Source: Neoceratodus forsteri (Eukaryota; Chordata; Ceratodontiformes; Ceratodontidae). Taken from it: 64,000 bases of DNA. The notes beneath the pieces are model-generated. The model ran no database searches. It saw only the letters and a list, made by a program, of their open reading frames with translations, and was not told where the DNA came from. Shown piece after piece: positions 1 to 11,075 of the stretch; position 1 is the first letter of the stretch; every line of letters begins with the position of its first letter. A program made the position numbers and the translations under genes. Location: NCBI GenBank assembly GCA_016271365.2, contig CM028131.1, positions 171,992,501 through 172,056,500 of the forward strand, read 5' to 3'.

Positions 1-204
1 TTTTGTAACTCGTTCAGTGCTATTCTTTCTTGGTGTGCCATATTGGAGTATTTGGGTCCAGTGTCCCTGTCTAATAAATTGTTAACGTCAGTAAACACAA
101 ACTTTCTATACACATTAATAGACTGATTATTCTTGATAGGACAAAATGTGGATTTTGGCATAAACAGTCTTTAGTGTAATTTCTTGAACTCACTTCTGTT
201 AATA

Positions 205-206
<2 letters not shown>
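1..206. other. Unassigned flank
   Basis: AT-rich sequence before the first microsatellite. I see no coding signal or recognisable repeat in it. Confidence 0.5.

Positions 207-256
<50 letters not shown>
207..256 (+). repeat. (GT)25 microsatellite
   Basis: Twenty-five uninterrupted GT units, followed by a short degenerate ATGTAT-rich stretch to about 280. It marks the left limit of the truncated DIRS copy A. Apparent reading frames through it (poly Cys-Val or poly His-Thr) are artefacts of the repeat. Confidence 0.97.
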
Positions 257-260
<4 letters not shown>

Positions 261-296
261 ATATGTATATAGTATGTATGCCAGATAACATATGTG

Positions 297-1745
297 TCCA
301 GGTACTTCCTGGTTCCAAAACAGATGGGGAGCTGGTGCCCCACAGTGGATCTGCCATATTAGACCTGAATCAGTTCATGAAGAAGCATACATTTTGGGTG
401 GTCATTCTGAATCGGATCATTCCATCTGTAGAGCAGGGTATGTGGTTCTGCTCCCTGGACCTGCAGGACGTGTTCTTCCACATCCCAGTCCATCCATCCC
501 ATTACCAGTACTTTAAGTATCTTACAGTGGGGATCCTCTATCAACTCCCGGTCATACCTTTTGGCTTCTCGTCAGTACCCAGGGTCCTCACCAACTTCAT
601 GGCTGTGGTAGAGGCCTTCCTGTGGGCAATTGCATCAGGGTATATCCCTGCCTGGAAGACTGGCTGATAAACCAGGCCATGCAAAAGAGGTTATGGAGCA
701 GTCCAGGGACCTGGCCTTCCAGACTTCTCAGCACTTGGGCATTTTGGTCAACCCAGACAATTCAGAGATGGTCCCCCTCACAGGTAATCAAGTTAGTCAG
801 GACAGAACTAGAATCCCTGCAGGCCAAGACTTGCCTCTCTGTGGACTAGGCATTGGACTTTACCTCCTTTGACTGATCATTTCAGGTTGGGCACTTGCGC
901 CCTGCCCAGGACTTCCTGAGACTACTGGGATACATGGCATACTGCACAAGTATAATCCATTGGGCTCACTGGCAGATGCGCCACCTGCAGTTGGAGTTGG
1001 GCCTGCAGTAGTCCAGTGCCTAGGTCACCCATACCAGCCAGTTGTGATGACCCAGCTGATGTGGGATGCTATCCAGTTGTGGCTGGAACCACAGCATCTG
1101 GAGGAGGGAATCCTGTTTGTCTGCCCAGAGCCATTCATCACGCTTATGACAGATGCATCTCTGGCAGAGTGCAGAGCACACCTGGGAGACCACAGAGCCC
1201 ATGGGTTTTGGTTTCCCTGGGAGTCCTGCCACCACATCAGTCTGCTAGAGCTCCATCCAGTGCATCTAGCCCTAATGGAATTCGCTCCATTGATCAGGTC
1301 ATTCAGTACCAGATGGACAACATGAACACAATGTTCTACCCGAACAGGCAGGGTGGGACATGCTTTCTGCCATTGTTTCAGAAGGTTCTTCACACCTGGA
1401 TACTCATGCACAGCCTGGGTGCTGATCTCTTGACAATCCATGTCGTGGGAGAAAACAGCTGGTAGTTGCTGTCAGCCAGGTTGGAGAGACATCGCACGAG
1501 TTTACCCAGTATCAGGAGATTAAGCTGATAGACCATCTGTCTACTCAGTGGGACACCCCTCTGGTGGATCTGTTTACCTCTTGGGAGAACAGAGAACTGA
1601 GGCTGCTTTGTGCCCCCTTCCCCACAGTCCAGGGCACTGTTGGGGGATGCCTTTGCATGGCCCTGGATCCCAGGCCTCCTGCACGCCTCACATCCCTTTC
1701 TCTTGGTCCAAAAGGTTGTGGTCAAGGCTTGGAAGCAGAAAGTCC
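297..1745 (+). pseudogene. DIRS copy A reverse transcriptase/RNase H remnant
   Basis: The polymerase is meant to copy element RNA into DNA. Visible blocks in order: a start like FLVPK.TGSW near 300-345, SLDLQDVFFHIPVHPSH near 453-500 (motif A, Asp present), a fingers/palm block to about 600, and at about 640 PCLEDWLI where the catalytic box would be YLDDWLI, so Tyr became Cys and the first Asp became Glu. The RNase H begins near 1,145 with MTDAS and continues through a SLLELHPVHLAL block. A DLFTSWENRELRL stretch near 1,566 is the characteristic DIRS segment after RNase H. Frames change several times. Non-functional. Confidence 0.85.
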
Positions 1746-1899
1746 AGATTATCCTGATAGTTCCAGACTGACCCAGGCATTTCTGGTATCCAGATCTCCT
1801 CAGCCTCAGGAGCAGACCTCCACGGAGGTTACCTCATTGCCCAGATCTGCTGACCAGACATTAGTGGAAGGTCCTTCACTCAGACATTCAATCCCTGCA

Positions 1900-2778
1900 C
1901 CTCTCAGCCTGGTTCTTGAGTGGATAGAGTTCTAGGCTCTGGGCCTTTCGAAAGATGTCCTTCATGTTGTGAAGATGTCCTGTAAGGGATCAACTCACAA
2001 ATGCTGTTCATAAGTGGAAGAGGTTCTTGATCTGGTGCCATGGTAAGGATCTCAGTCCCCTTACCTTTCCCATGGTGAGCATCCTCGACTGCCTATAGTC
2101 CCTCTCCCAGCCAGGATTGCATGTGACACCCTTAAAATGCACTGGCAGCCATCTCTGCATAGCATGCATGGGCTGGTATGTGGACAGTGGCTCAGGAGTA
2201 GGTGCTTTTTCATGCCCCTGATGAAGAGGTATTGCACCCTGAAATGCTGGGCTGGTTGGAGATTTTTGCTTGGGACCTGACTGTATTGTGAACTCACACA
2301 AAGAGGTACTGTATATGCAAACTAATGAATTTTGCACAGTAAAATACAAGGTATTCAGTGATACTTGGAGTGCTGGCTTTCATTTACTTATCTTGGATTT
2401 TTATTTTGCCTAGCACCAAGTTTGTAAACTGTGAGCACTGCTGTTCTTTGGAAAGCTTTTTCAAAGACCTGGGTCACTTGTCCCCTCTAATGTGCAAACC
2501 TCCACCTTCATTGGAACTACTGCTGCTGTTGGCAGTGATCAATGACAGGCTATTTGAGCCAGTGCACAGGACTGAGATGTCATATCTGTTGTGGAATACT
2601 GCCTTCTTGGTGGCCATAACAAGGTTGTCCTTTGCCCCCACCTTAAGTTCCTCCTGAGGTCATATCGGAGTTTCACCTTAACCAGATGATTAACTTACCA
2701 GTATATTTTATTAATGCGACCTCGAAGACCAGTCATAGGTTCCATATTCTGGACCTACAGTGGGTGCATTCTTATTAC
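1900..2778 (+). pseudogene. DIRS copy A tyrosine recombinase, N-terminal half
   Basis: This aligns by eye with 41,920-42,600 of copy B: the PxSLVLEWIEF-like start, the core-binding region, a block around TEMSYLLWNTAFLVAITR (2,573-2,626), and the segment ending CTYYKE-like just before the L1 insertion. It would encode the DNA-binding part of the integrase. Frameshifts and stops are frequent. The catalytic half continues at 5,955 beyond the L1. Confidence 0.7.
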
Positions 2779-2791
2779 AAGGAGCGCATGG

Positions 2792-5700
2792 ATAATCAGG
2801 AATTGCATCTACTTCAAGATTAATTAGCTTAAGGGGATAAATCAGTTAGGGGTAGATTATTGGAAGTGAAAGTGATCTTACAGAATTATTTGTATCAAAA
2901 AACAGAACATATGCTATATTATTTGAGGCAAAAACTACAGTTAGGTGGCCCCAGGGGTGCTAGGTACTTGGCCAGATGTCTGAGAGCACAGAGGGTGGCA
3001 GCCACAATATTTAAGTTACATAACCCGGCTACAGGACATATGACTTACAAAACGGAAGAGAGCCTCCAAATATTTAAAACTTCTTATCAGACCTTATATA
3101 TACTCCTGAGCAGCAGGGGCCATCTCCTGACCAGATATCGCAGTACTTGATACAAGCCAAATTGCCCTGTCTTTTGGAGCAGCATGAAAATTCTTTACTT
3201 ATTCATGTAACTATGGGGGAATTAGCGGCTGTGATAAGGAGAGCTCAGCCATGTAAAAATCCAGGTACAGTTGGCTTTCCATCAGACTTTTATAAGATGA
3301 TGGATTTACAGCAGATACTTTGTCCAGTCTGATTACAGGCCATGAGGGGAGTCCAGGATGGGGAATCTACTCTGCTATCTTGCAGTAGTGCAACCATTGC
3401 CGCATTGGTAAAACCAGGGAAAGATCCTGCTAGGCCGGAATCATATTGTCCAATTTCTGTGTTGAATACTGACTATAAGTTCTTCATGGCTGTGTTGGCA
3501 TCTAGATTAGAGGGCCTTCTCCCATCCTTGATTGACCGGTCATTAGGTATTTGATGATGTAAGGTGATCCTTTGTGTTGCTGGATTATGCAGATGAGCAG
3601 TCGCTCCCTCTAGTCTTGGCCAGTCTGGATACGGGAAGGCCTTCGATAGGGTCTCATGGCCTTTTCTTTGGTCAGTCCTTTGAGCAATTAGATTTCCACC
3701 TCACTTTGTTTCTATGTTATGTAATGTTTATTCGCACCCATATGCATATTTTAAGGTGACTGGTTCTTTAACTGCTCCCTTTCCCCTGGCCCGAGGCACA
3801 CATCAAGGTTGTCCTTTGTCTCCACTATTGTTTGCCCTCTATGTTGAACCTTTGGCATCCCTGATTAGGCTTTCTCGGCAAGTTGAGGGGATTCCATTAG
3901 GGGGACCGGACTACAAGGTGGCGTTATTTGCATACAATATTTTACTGACCTTGACAAATACAACATCTTTGCTTGGGAGGTTTGGTGAATTTTAGAGGAA
4001 TTTGAAGTTTATGCTGGATTTCACTTAAATAAAGCCAAGACTGAAGTTATTGCTTTTTGATATATTCCACCGGATGCCATACGAGAAATTTTTCCTATGC
4101 ATTGAAATAGGAATTATATTAAATACTTAGGAGTTGGCCTAACTAAACTCTCAGACCATGTAGAACTTCTGAATTATGAACCTCTTACATAAGAGATAAA
4201 AAAAGGACTTGCAGGCATGGGCAACACTGCCATTATCTTTTTTGAGGAGGATTGAGGTAATCTTTATGGTGGTTTTACCTAAATTCCTTTCTTTATTGCA
4301 AACCCTTCCTGTCTTTCCTTCCAAGGCCATTTTATGGGACTGGCAAAAAATGATTCTTCAGTTTGTTTGGAGGGGAAGGCGTGCTAAAGTGAGAGTGGAG
4401 ATGTTGTATTTGTCCCCGGCTCAGGGGGGTGTTGGCTTCTCGAATTTAGTGTAGTATACCAAAGTGGTTTTCTTGCGTATTGTAAATTACTGGACTAATC
4501 CAGCGCACTCATCTCATTGAAAGGATGTAGAGTTGGTCCTGAATGATTTGCATGATATGGCTTGAATTCAATTCAGCCTGCATTCCGTACATTCCCCTGA
4601 GTCAGTTCTCTTTGTATACCAGGGTGGGTCTTAAGGTCTGGTGTGGATATTTGGTTTCTCATTCTTTGGCAGCTCATTATTGATTATGGCTATGGCCTGT
4701 GACAGGGACACTCCTTTTTATAATACAGAGGTCTTCCTTAGAAAGTGGCCACAGATAGGGCTGGTATATGACTATCAACGTTTTGATGTTAAGGATAGGC
4801 TTCCTTTTGGTACCTTACAAGTTAGTTATGACTTGAGGCAGATGGATCATTTTAGGTATTTGCAAATTGGTTCCTTTTTACAAAATAAACCTTATATAAA
4901 TTCCCTTCCTGCATCACTCCAGGGATCTGTATTATAATGGCGGGACAAAAGGGAGCAGCATTAAGTTACCTAATTGGGAAATGGAATGCAGATCTCCGTG
5001 CTAGTCAGTCTGGGCTAGATCGTGGTTAGAAGTTGGGAACAGGATTTGGGAGAACCCATAATATGGGAAGAGTGGTCCCAAACAGCTTTAAGTTATAAAT
5101 TAACTTCATCGACTTATATAAAGGAATTCTCATGGAAATGTAGGACACGCTTTTTTTTTTTTTACTCCATGGAGGGTGTCTAAATAAAAGGGGGTTCAAT
5201 TTGCAAGCCGCTGGAGGGGTTGTGGTGAACATTATGCAGACCAGGCGCATATATTTTGGTGGTGTTCTAAGTTGACATTGTATTGGCAATGGATACAAGG
5301 GGATCTGCAGCTGATATTTGTGGAACCGATAAGTCTTACCTCTAAATTGGTCCTGGTTTTGACCCCCGAGACCCTTCGACTTCCAAAACAGCGTATTCAC
5401 TTATTATTGTTATTACTTTTATGTGCAAAGAAAGCTTTGTCCAAATATTGGTTACAGACCCAAGTTCCTCACTTGGATACTTGGTATGAGGTGGTAAAGT
5501 TTGTTTATGGAGTAAACAAACTGTTTTATAAGCTAATGGATAAAGAGCAGTTGTGTATGGAATTTTGGCACCCTTGGATTAATTTTCAGTTAACGGTTGA
5601 TCCCACTTTTGTTCCATGATGATTTCAGTTTTATAAGTTTTGGTATCTGGAGTGCCTCCTGACCAACTCTCTCCTTACTTGCTTTTATGTTATAGCACAC

Positions 5701-5941
5701 TATACTTTGTGAGTCCAGTAATAAGCCTCATGTAATCTCTTCTTTCTTTTTCAGATGTTGCTTTGAGAAAATAGATATCAAAGACAGTGTTTTTTTGGAT
5801 ACTGTTTCTGATATGACTGTAGTTTTTGTTATTTTACACTGATTATAGCTTGCTCTGTACAGTCTGGTGCCAAGTTAACTATTGTATTATTGTAAGTTTT
5901 GTTGAAACTTTAATAAAGTGCACATGTAATAATAAAAAAAA
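2792..5941 (+). mobile_element. L1/Tx1-group LINE, 5'-truncated, inserted in DIRS A
   Basis: A non-LTR retrotransposon of about 3.15 kb starts inside ORF2 and ends in an A-rich tail after an AATAAA-like TTTAATAAAG (5,909-5,918). It is flanked by a 13-bp duplication, AAGGAGCGCATGG at 2,779-2,791 and AAGGAGTGCATGG at 5,942-5,954, differing at one base. The same bases occur once, uninterrupted, in the equivalent place of DIRS copy B (near 42,597). This is the signature of target-primed reverse transcription into the DIRS recombinase gene. ORF1 is absent because of 5' truncation. Confidence 0.92.
2857..5619 (+). pseudogene. L1-type ORF2 (RT and C-terminal domain) remnant
   Basis: Landmarks in order: a pre-RT block ending KNPGTVGFPSDFYK (3,258-3,299, the usual SPGPDG.P.EFYK), PISVLNTDYKFFMAVLASRL (3,451-3,510), GTHQGCPLSPLLFALYVEPL (motif B, near 3,795), then LFAYNILLTLTNT at about 3,925-3,965. 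In this group that last box is normally FADDILLTLTN; both metal-binding Asp codons are changed (to Tyr and Asn). Downstream come LPKFLSLLQTLP, GGVGFSNL and HIFWWCSKL, typical of the L1 C-terminal domain. Several frameshifts are present. Endonuclease missing; inactive. Confidence 0.87.
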
Positions 5942-5954
5942 AAGGAGTGCATGG

Positions 5955-6276
5955 GCAGAGTTTGGGGTGAGGGTCACCAGCTGTTTGTGATTTTGCTGGA
6001 GCTGTGCCTGGCAGACAAGCAGCAAAGTGGATGATTAACAAGTGGATTACATCGAGCATCAACCTCTGCTATAGGTTGGCTGGTTGGAAATTGCTCAAGG
6101 GGCTTAAGGCTTATTCTGCCAGACATACCTCTGCCTTGGTAGCGGCTTCCAGAGATACCCCCATTACAGAAATATGCAAGGCTGTGACCTGGAGTAAAGC
6201 ACATACCTTCATCTTCCATTATCGCATCAACATCATGAGTCATCGGGATGCTGCTTTTGGGTCCTCAGTTTTCTAG
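5955..6276 (+). pseudogene. DIRS copy A tyrosine recombinase, catalytic half
   Basis: An open stretch from about 6,004 ends SSVF and a stop at 6,274-6,276. It contains the catalytic core: KAYSARHTSALVAAS carries the conserved Arg of the H-x-x-R motif, but the His is Tyr (codon TAT). Further on, WSKAHTFIFHY holds the Trp-Ser and the terminal HY whose Tyr would be the nucleophile. Copy B has the complementary defect (His kept, Arg lost). The protein would cut and join circular element DNA; this copy is not intact. Confidence 0.75.
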
Positions 6277-6339
6277 TCTCTGTTCGCTAAATAGGGTGGC
6301 TACCTTACCCCCAGAGGACTGCTAGGAGTCTACCAGAGT

Positions 6340-6653
6340 GGGGATGGTGAATTTAATCGACATTACTAGAAATATATTTCACTCACCTATAACCATAATT
6401 CTGTTAGTGGTATTCAGTTCACTTCCATACAACCTACCCGGTATTCCCTGGCAAGTGGCACGCGGATCCCTGCTTCCAAAATGCAAAAGATCTGACATCA
6501 TGGGACTGAGCCAGAGGACATGTCACCCAGGTGATGAGAGGAGCATTGCCTGAAGACTTCTGCTGGCTCACCCGTCTCCAGCAGAACTGTCAGAGTGTGG
6601 ATGAGAACTGAATATCACTAACAGAACTACGGTTGTGTTTACAGGTCAGTAAC
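6340..6653 (+). repeat. DIRS copy A internal complementary region and right terminus
   Basis: Bases 6,377-6,420 are an imperfect inverted copy of 6,605-6,648, the outermost right end. The intervening part matches the right inverted terminal repeat of copy B (for example ATCATGGGACTGAGCC at 6,496-6,511). This is the circular-junction arrangement known for DIRS-1, where an internal segment complementary to both ends templates completion of the termini. Confidence 0.75.
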
Positions 6654-7334
6654 CCATGTGAGTCCAGTGCTGCATGAAGATCCTCATTCTCTGCGTCTCA
6701 CTTACCAGCTCGAATACCTGTACTCTTCTGCAAAGCAGTGCTGGGATAAGAATACAGGGTACTGGCATTCACGGTGGGAATTGTGATGCAGAGGTTGAGG
6801 ATTTTTGCATAGTGCTGAACTTGTTTAAAAACTTTATAGAGGGACTCCTGCCAAAAGTGCTACATTGCAGAATTACAATACACATACTCCCAATAAATCT
6901 TATACTAAAAATTAGATTTCTGCATTACTTTGTTTTAAAGTTATGATCTGTTTTGTAACCCTGATTTCACTACCTATTCAAAAAAGCAAGTTTCAGTGAC
7001 GAGCCCTGATCATATCGTCTCCTGAACTCACACTCTAGTCACCCCATCAGCAACCTTATAGGACCTGCTTCTCCAAAGTTTAAAAAAACTGTAGCTATAG
7101 TAATCCTTTTAAAACAAGCATTTGTCAATGCCGAGAGTTCGCTGTTTGTATTGCTGTTGTGCATGCCTCCCATATTTTTCTGTGTATATTCCTCTGCCTT
7201 GCATTTTAAGGCATCACTCTCAATACCAATTTCTTATGTTCTTCCCACTCTGGTTTACTTCATTTGACACCTGTCAGTCTGTATTGGATGGGCATTACAG
7301 TTGGAAACCCTAACACCCCAGGCGTTTGTTGGTG
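6654..7334. other. Unassigned
   Basis: About 680 bases between the DIRS end and the palindromic tandem array. No coding similarity, tail or duplication that I can recognise. Confidence 0.4.
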
Positions 7335-8190
7335 TTTTTGCTCCAAATTTTCAACATGGGCTTTTTGGGACTCCACCTCATGAACAGTGGCAGTATCATT
7401 TTGTTACTCAATCCCAAAAGGTAATTTCACACAGTGAGTGTGCCATTTGATGCCACAGGTGCGAAAACACATTTCGGTCAGGATGTGAAAAATTACAGCT
7501 GTATCATTCATGAGGAGGGGTGAAGAAATGGCAATGTTGAAAATCTGGGGTGAAAATATGAAAAAGTGGTGAAGTTACGAGTGTGTGTAGAAACTGTGAA
7601 ATGCACGCTCGTAATGCAGTAATTTTTTGGAATGTTTTTACCAAATTTTCAACTTGGCCTTTTTGGGACCTCCCCTCATGAATAGTGGCACTGGAATTTT
7701 GTTACTGTGTCCCAAAAGTTGATTTCGCACAGCGACTGTGCCATTCTGCGCCATATGTGCAAAAACACATTTTTGGAAGGATGCAAAAAAATGACAGATG
7801 TACTGTTCATAAGGGGGTGTGAAAAAATTACAATGTTGGAAATTTGGAGTGCAGATCTTAAAAATTGATGATGTTAACGAGCGTGCATAGAAACTGCTCA
7901 AAGGACGCTCATAATATGGTCATTTTTGTGACTTTTTTCACCAAATTTGCAACAAGGGCTTTTTGGGACTCCACTTCATCAACAGTGGCACTGTTGTTTC
8001 GTTAATTGGTTCTAAAAGGTGTCTGTGCAGTGACCGCAAAATCACCTTTTGGGACAGAGAAATGAAATGACAGTGACTGTGTTCAAGAGACGGGGTCCCA
8101 AGAACCCCACATTGAAAATGTGGGACCAAAACTCCAAACAGTGGCTGAGATATCATCCTAAGTTGAAACCCCTCATTGATTGCCATATAG
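7335..8190. repeat. Three tandem ~300-bp units, each an imperfect palindrome
   Basis: Units begin near 7,343, 7,641 and 7,941, each with CCAAATTTnCAAC followed by GCTTTTTGGGAC-like sequence; the spacing is about 300 bases. The end of each unit is the approximate reverse complement of its start. In unit 1, TCATGAGG...AATGTTGAAAATCTGG near 7,508-7,550 mirrors the start at 7,342-7,382. Each unit could therefore fold into a long hairpin. Short minus-strand open frames here share endings like GPKKxxLxIW only because the DNA repeats. The third unit is shorter and more diverged. Confidence 0.85.
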
Positions 8191-8423
8191 GGCTTACCAT
8201 GATTTTACTTCAGTTTGCGGTCGGCTTTTGAAGAGTGCAGATGTGTTCCTGGTCCACAGAAGATCGCTGCTCCCGACCTCCGAAGGTAAGTATGGGTGAG
8301 GAGGTGCCAAGAAAGTGGAGTCGCAGAGGGAGGTGCGGGTTGGGGAGGGGTGGTGGGAATGACAAGGGACCGTTGTCTTTTTTTTTCTGTTTCCTTTTTT
8401 ACAGGTAAACTATTTGTAGATTT
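8191..8423. other. Unassigned
   Basis: Includes T8 at 8,379-8,386. No recognisable feature. Confidence 0.4.
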
Positions 8424-8660
8424 CGGCACACTGGGGTGGACTCCCAGTGTGCCAGAGTACTGGGGGTAGATCAGTGCTGACCCTGGGATTGAGCGCCCTG
8501 AGGTCAGAGAATATAGGGGCATGGAAGGGCACATCAGACACCAGGAATGGGCATCCCAATGTTGGAAACAACACAGTTAGTTTTTGGCACACTGAGGTGG
8601 GCTCCCAGTGTGCTACATTAAAAGGATGGGGGATAACATGGGGATTGAGCACCTCTCGAT
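8424..8660. repeat. Pair of ~160-bp repeats with a hairpin head
   Basis: The block GGCACACTGGGGTGGACTCC with its mirror CCAGTGTGCC (about 8,425-8,453) recurs as GGCACACTGAGGTGGGCTCC plus CCAGTGTGCT (about 8,585-8,613). Each begins with an 8-10 bp inverted repeat that would form a stem. GGGATTGAGC follows in both copies at a similar distance. Confidence 0.75.
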
Positions 8661-9085
8661 GTCAGCAGGCTGGGGGAATCTGCTAGCATGACCGATCGTG
8701 CTTACAGTAAAGTGCCTTTGGGCTTAGGCTGTGGCCTGCTCTGCACAGGTGGGAGAAAATAAGGAAATGGAAACAGTAAGATGTGGAGGAGGCAGGTGAA
8801 GCGCCTCCTCCACCTTTCAGGAAAGGACCAGTGGGGTGGCAAGGGGGGCAGCCAGAGAAGTCCTAGCGCAAACAGCTCTTTGCTCTGTGATGACCTACAG
8901 ATGAAAGGAAAAAGCTGCCACATGATTGGTGCAGCTTTTTCTTTTCAAATGCAGACCACTTTATGCAAAACGGCGTCAGGACCAGCCTGGCTGATGATTG
9001 GTGTGATACTGTCAAGCCCCTTGAAGAGCACACTGCATTGGAAAGACAGTGTCACACCCCTCGAAAGTCACTATTCCAAGGAGTT
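8661..9085. other. Unassigned
   Basis: No recognisable coding or repeat structure; a 129-codon open frame here (8,781-9,170) has no motif I recognise. Confidence 0.4.
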
Positions 9086-9425
9086 TGCAGCATGTGTGCA
9101 AACTCAAAAATGGCATAGGGTTGGCTGTATGCATTTCCAGAATGTTCAGATGCATGGCATTGTACTTTAAAACAAGTCAGAAGGTGGTTTTAGAATGCAG
9201 CACTGAACCAAGGCATAGAATGTCAAGGCAGTAACAATTTAAAAATGTTGAGGGGGGGGGGGACACAACTTCAGGATGCAACTGGGATGTGCCATCTCAA
9301 AATGTCATGGGACAATCAGTCTCGGAATGCAACAGGGACACATCAGGGATTTGGTGGGGACTGTCGGTTTTGGAATATAGTGGGGATGCACGCTGTCAGA
9401 ATGTGACAGGACACAGCATTTATCC
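9086..9425 (-). repeat. Diverged 26-bp minisatellite, reverse orientation
   Basis: Motifs such as GGAATGCAACAGGGACA and CAGAATGTGACAGGACA are the reverse complement of the unit in the following array (TGTCACCGCCACATTCTGA-like). Units are more degenerate and irregularly spaced than in the plus array. Eleven consecutive G occur at 9,252-9,262. Before about 9,240 the match is weak. Confidence 0.6.
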
Positions 9426-10345
9426 TGAAATTGTGTGTCCCTGCCACATTCCAGAATTATATGCACCCACCATATTTCAAAATTGTGCATCATATCCCTA
9501 CCACATTCCAACAATATGCGTCCCAGCCACATTCTAAAATTATGCATCACTGCTACATTCCAAAATTGCACATCCCTTCCTCATTCCCAAATTGCACATC
9601 CCCACCAAGTTGTTTCAATGCCGCATTCCAAAATCATCACTGCCATGTTCCCAAATTGTGTGTCACCACCACATTCTGAAATTGTGCGTCACTGCCTCAT
9701 TGCAAAACTTGTGTCACCGCCACATTCCGAAACTGTGGGTCACTGCCGCATTCCTAAACTGTGCATCACTGCCACATTCCAAACCTGTGCATCTCCAGCA
9801 CATTCTGAAATAGAGCGTCACCATCACATTCCGAAACTGTGTATCACTGCCACATTTCGAAACTGTGCGTCACCGCTGTATTCCCAAATTGTGCATCACT
9901 GCCACATTCAAAACCTGTGCGTCACCGCTGCATTCCGAAATTGTGCGCCACTGCTGCATTTCAAAATTGTGCATCACTGCTGCATTCCAAAATTGTCACC
10001 ACTGCATTCCAAACCTATGTCACCGCCGCATTCCAAACCAGTGCATCATCGCCACATTCTGAAATTGTGCATCACTGCTGCATTCTGAAATTGCTCGTCA
10101 CCACCATATTCTGAAATTGTGTCACCACCGCATTCCGAAATTGTATGTCACCGCCACATTCTGAAATTGTGCTTCACTGCCACATTCTGAAATCCAGCTA
10201 ATTTCTGAGACTGTCATTGTTGCATTCCACAATTGCAAAGTGGTGACATTTCGAAATGTCATACTTGCAGTATTTTAAAAATTTCAAACAACTTTGTCTT
10301 TTTAAAGCCATGTTTTCCACTGCATTCCAACCCTTCGTCACATCC
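9426..10345 (+). repeat. 26-bp minisatellite array, ~30 units
   Basis: The unit is close to GCGTCACCGCTGCATTCCGAAATTGT (26 bases; described here as the GTCAC-CGC-CACATTC-AAATTGT pattern), repeated from about 9,440 to 10,200 with degenerate units to 10,345. Because 26 is not a multiple of 3 and the unit has no stop in most phases, long open frames arise, including one of 217 codons at 9,435-10,088. Its protein would be a His/Ser/Cys-rich repeat, and I regard it as non-coding. Confidence 0.9.
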
Positions 10346-11075
10346 TGAAGTACTGTATCTTGCATCTACACATTATGGAACTGATGTGCTGTTACCACGT
10401 TCATGTCAGTTTTCCTTTCTCAGATGTTTACTACTCCCACGATTTAAAGTAACATAAGAGAAATAAGTCATATAAGGTAGTTTTCTGGGAGGACTAGGTT
10501 GTGAGTTCAGGAGATGACATCATTAGCAGCTCTTCCCTGAAACTGGCTTTTTTCAACAGGCAGTGAATTAAGGGTTACAAAATTACTTGTAACTTTTAAA
10601 CAAAGTAACTTACAGATCTGATTTTGGGTATGAGTCTAATTGAGGATATGCTGATCCAAATTCTGAATTTACTGATGACGAAAATGTTGGCCTCAGTCCC
10701 TTTACTGCACAGAGTGAATATGAGGCCACAAGGACAGGGTTGGGAGGATGGTTTTATATGAATAGTTAGTAGTGAGGCTGATATGGGGGGGCATGACGTG
10801 GAGGAGTGGAAGTGGGGAGTATTACTTTTGCACACTGGTCACCTTGGACAAACGTGACTCCATGCAACTGCTATAGCTGGGCTTTGCTTCCCCTGGGTCC
10901 CAGTGCCACTGAGTGGGCATAAAAAGCAGTTACCAGTAGTAGAGAATTTTTTTTATTTTTTTATTTGCAGAATTCCAGTGGAGGTACAGTAAGTGAGCTT
11001 GTTGCATGTTTGGGGGCTTGTCAATAGAGTGCATGATGCTTGCTGTTTGCTACATAGAAATAACTCAATAAGGGT
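10346..11075. other. Unassigned
   Basis: No recognisable element. Contains an A/T-rich run near 10,947-10,970. Confidence 0.4.

Larger units (their letters stand above)
290..6653 (+). mobile_element. DIRS-type retrotransposon, copy A, left-truncated, split by an L1
   Basis: The sequence runs parallel to the better-preserved DIRS at 37.4-43.3 kb. It enters inside the reverse transcriptase at about 297, continues through RNase H and the connecting region, then the tyrosine recombinase, and ends with the internal complementary region and right terminus near 6,653. Gag and the left inverted repeat are missing; the break falls beside the GT microsatellite. Bases 2,792-5,941 are an inserted L1. 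The reading frame is broken by many stops and frameshifts. DIRS elements replicate through a circular DNA intermediate and integrate with a tyrosine recombinase, so they make no target-site duplication; none is expected here. Confidence 0.9.

Noticed and set aside
209..343. Open frames with poly Cys-Val or poly His-Thr
   Set aside because: They are translations of the (GT)25 microsatellite.
7638..8186. Two minus-strand frames with the shared ending GPKKxxLxIW as a small gene family
   Set aside because: The similarity is due to the ~300-bp tandem DNA repeat, and stops and frames are not conserved.
9435..10088. 217-codon open frame that looks like a His/Cys-rich repeat protein
   Set aside because: It is the 26-bp minisatellite read through; the other two frames are open for the same reason, and there is no promoter, splice or family evidence.
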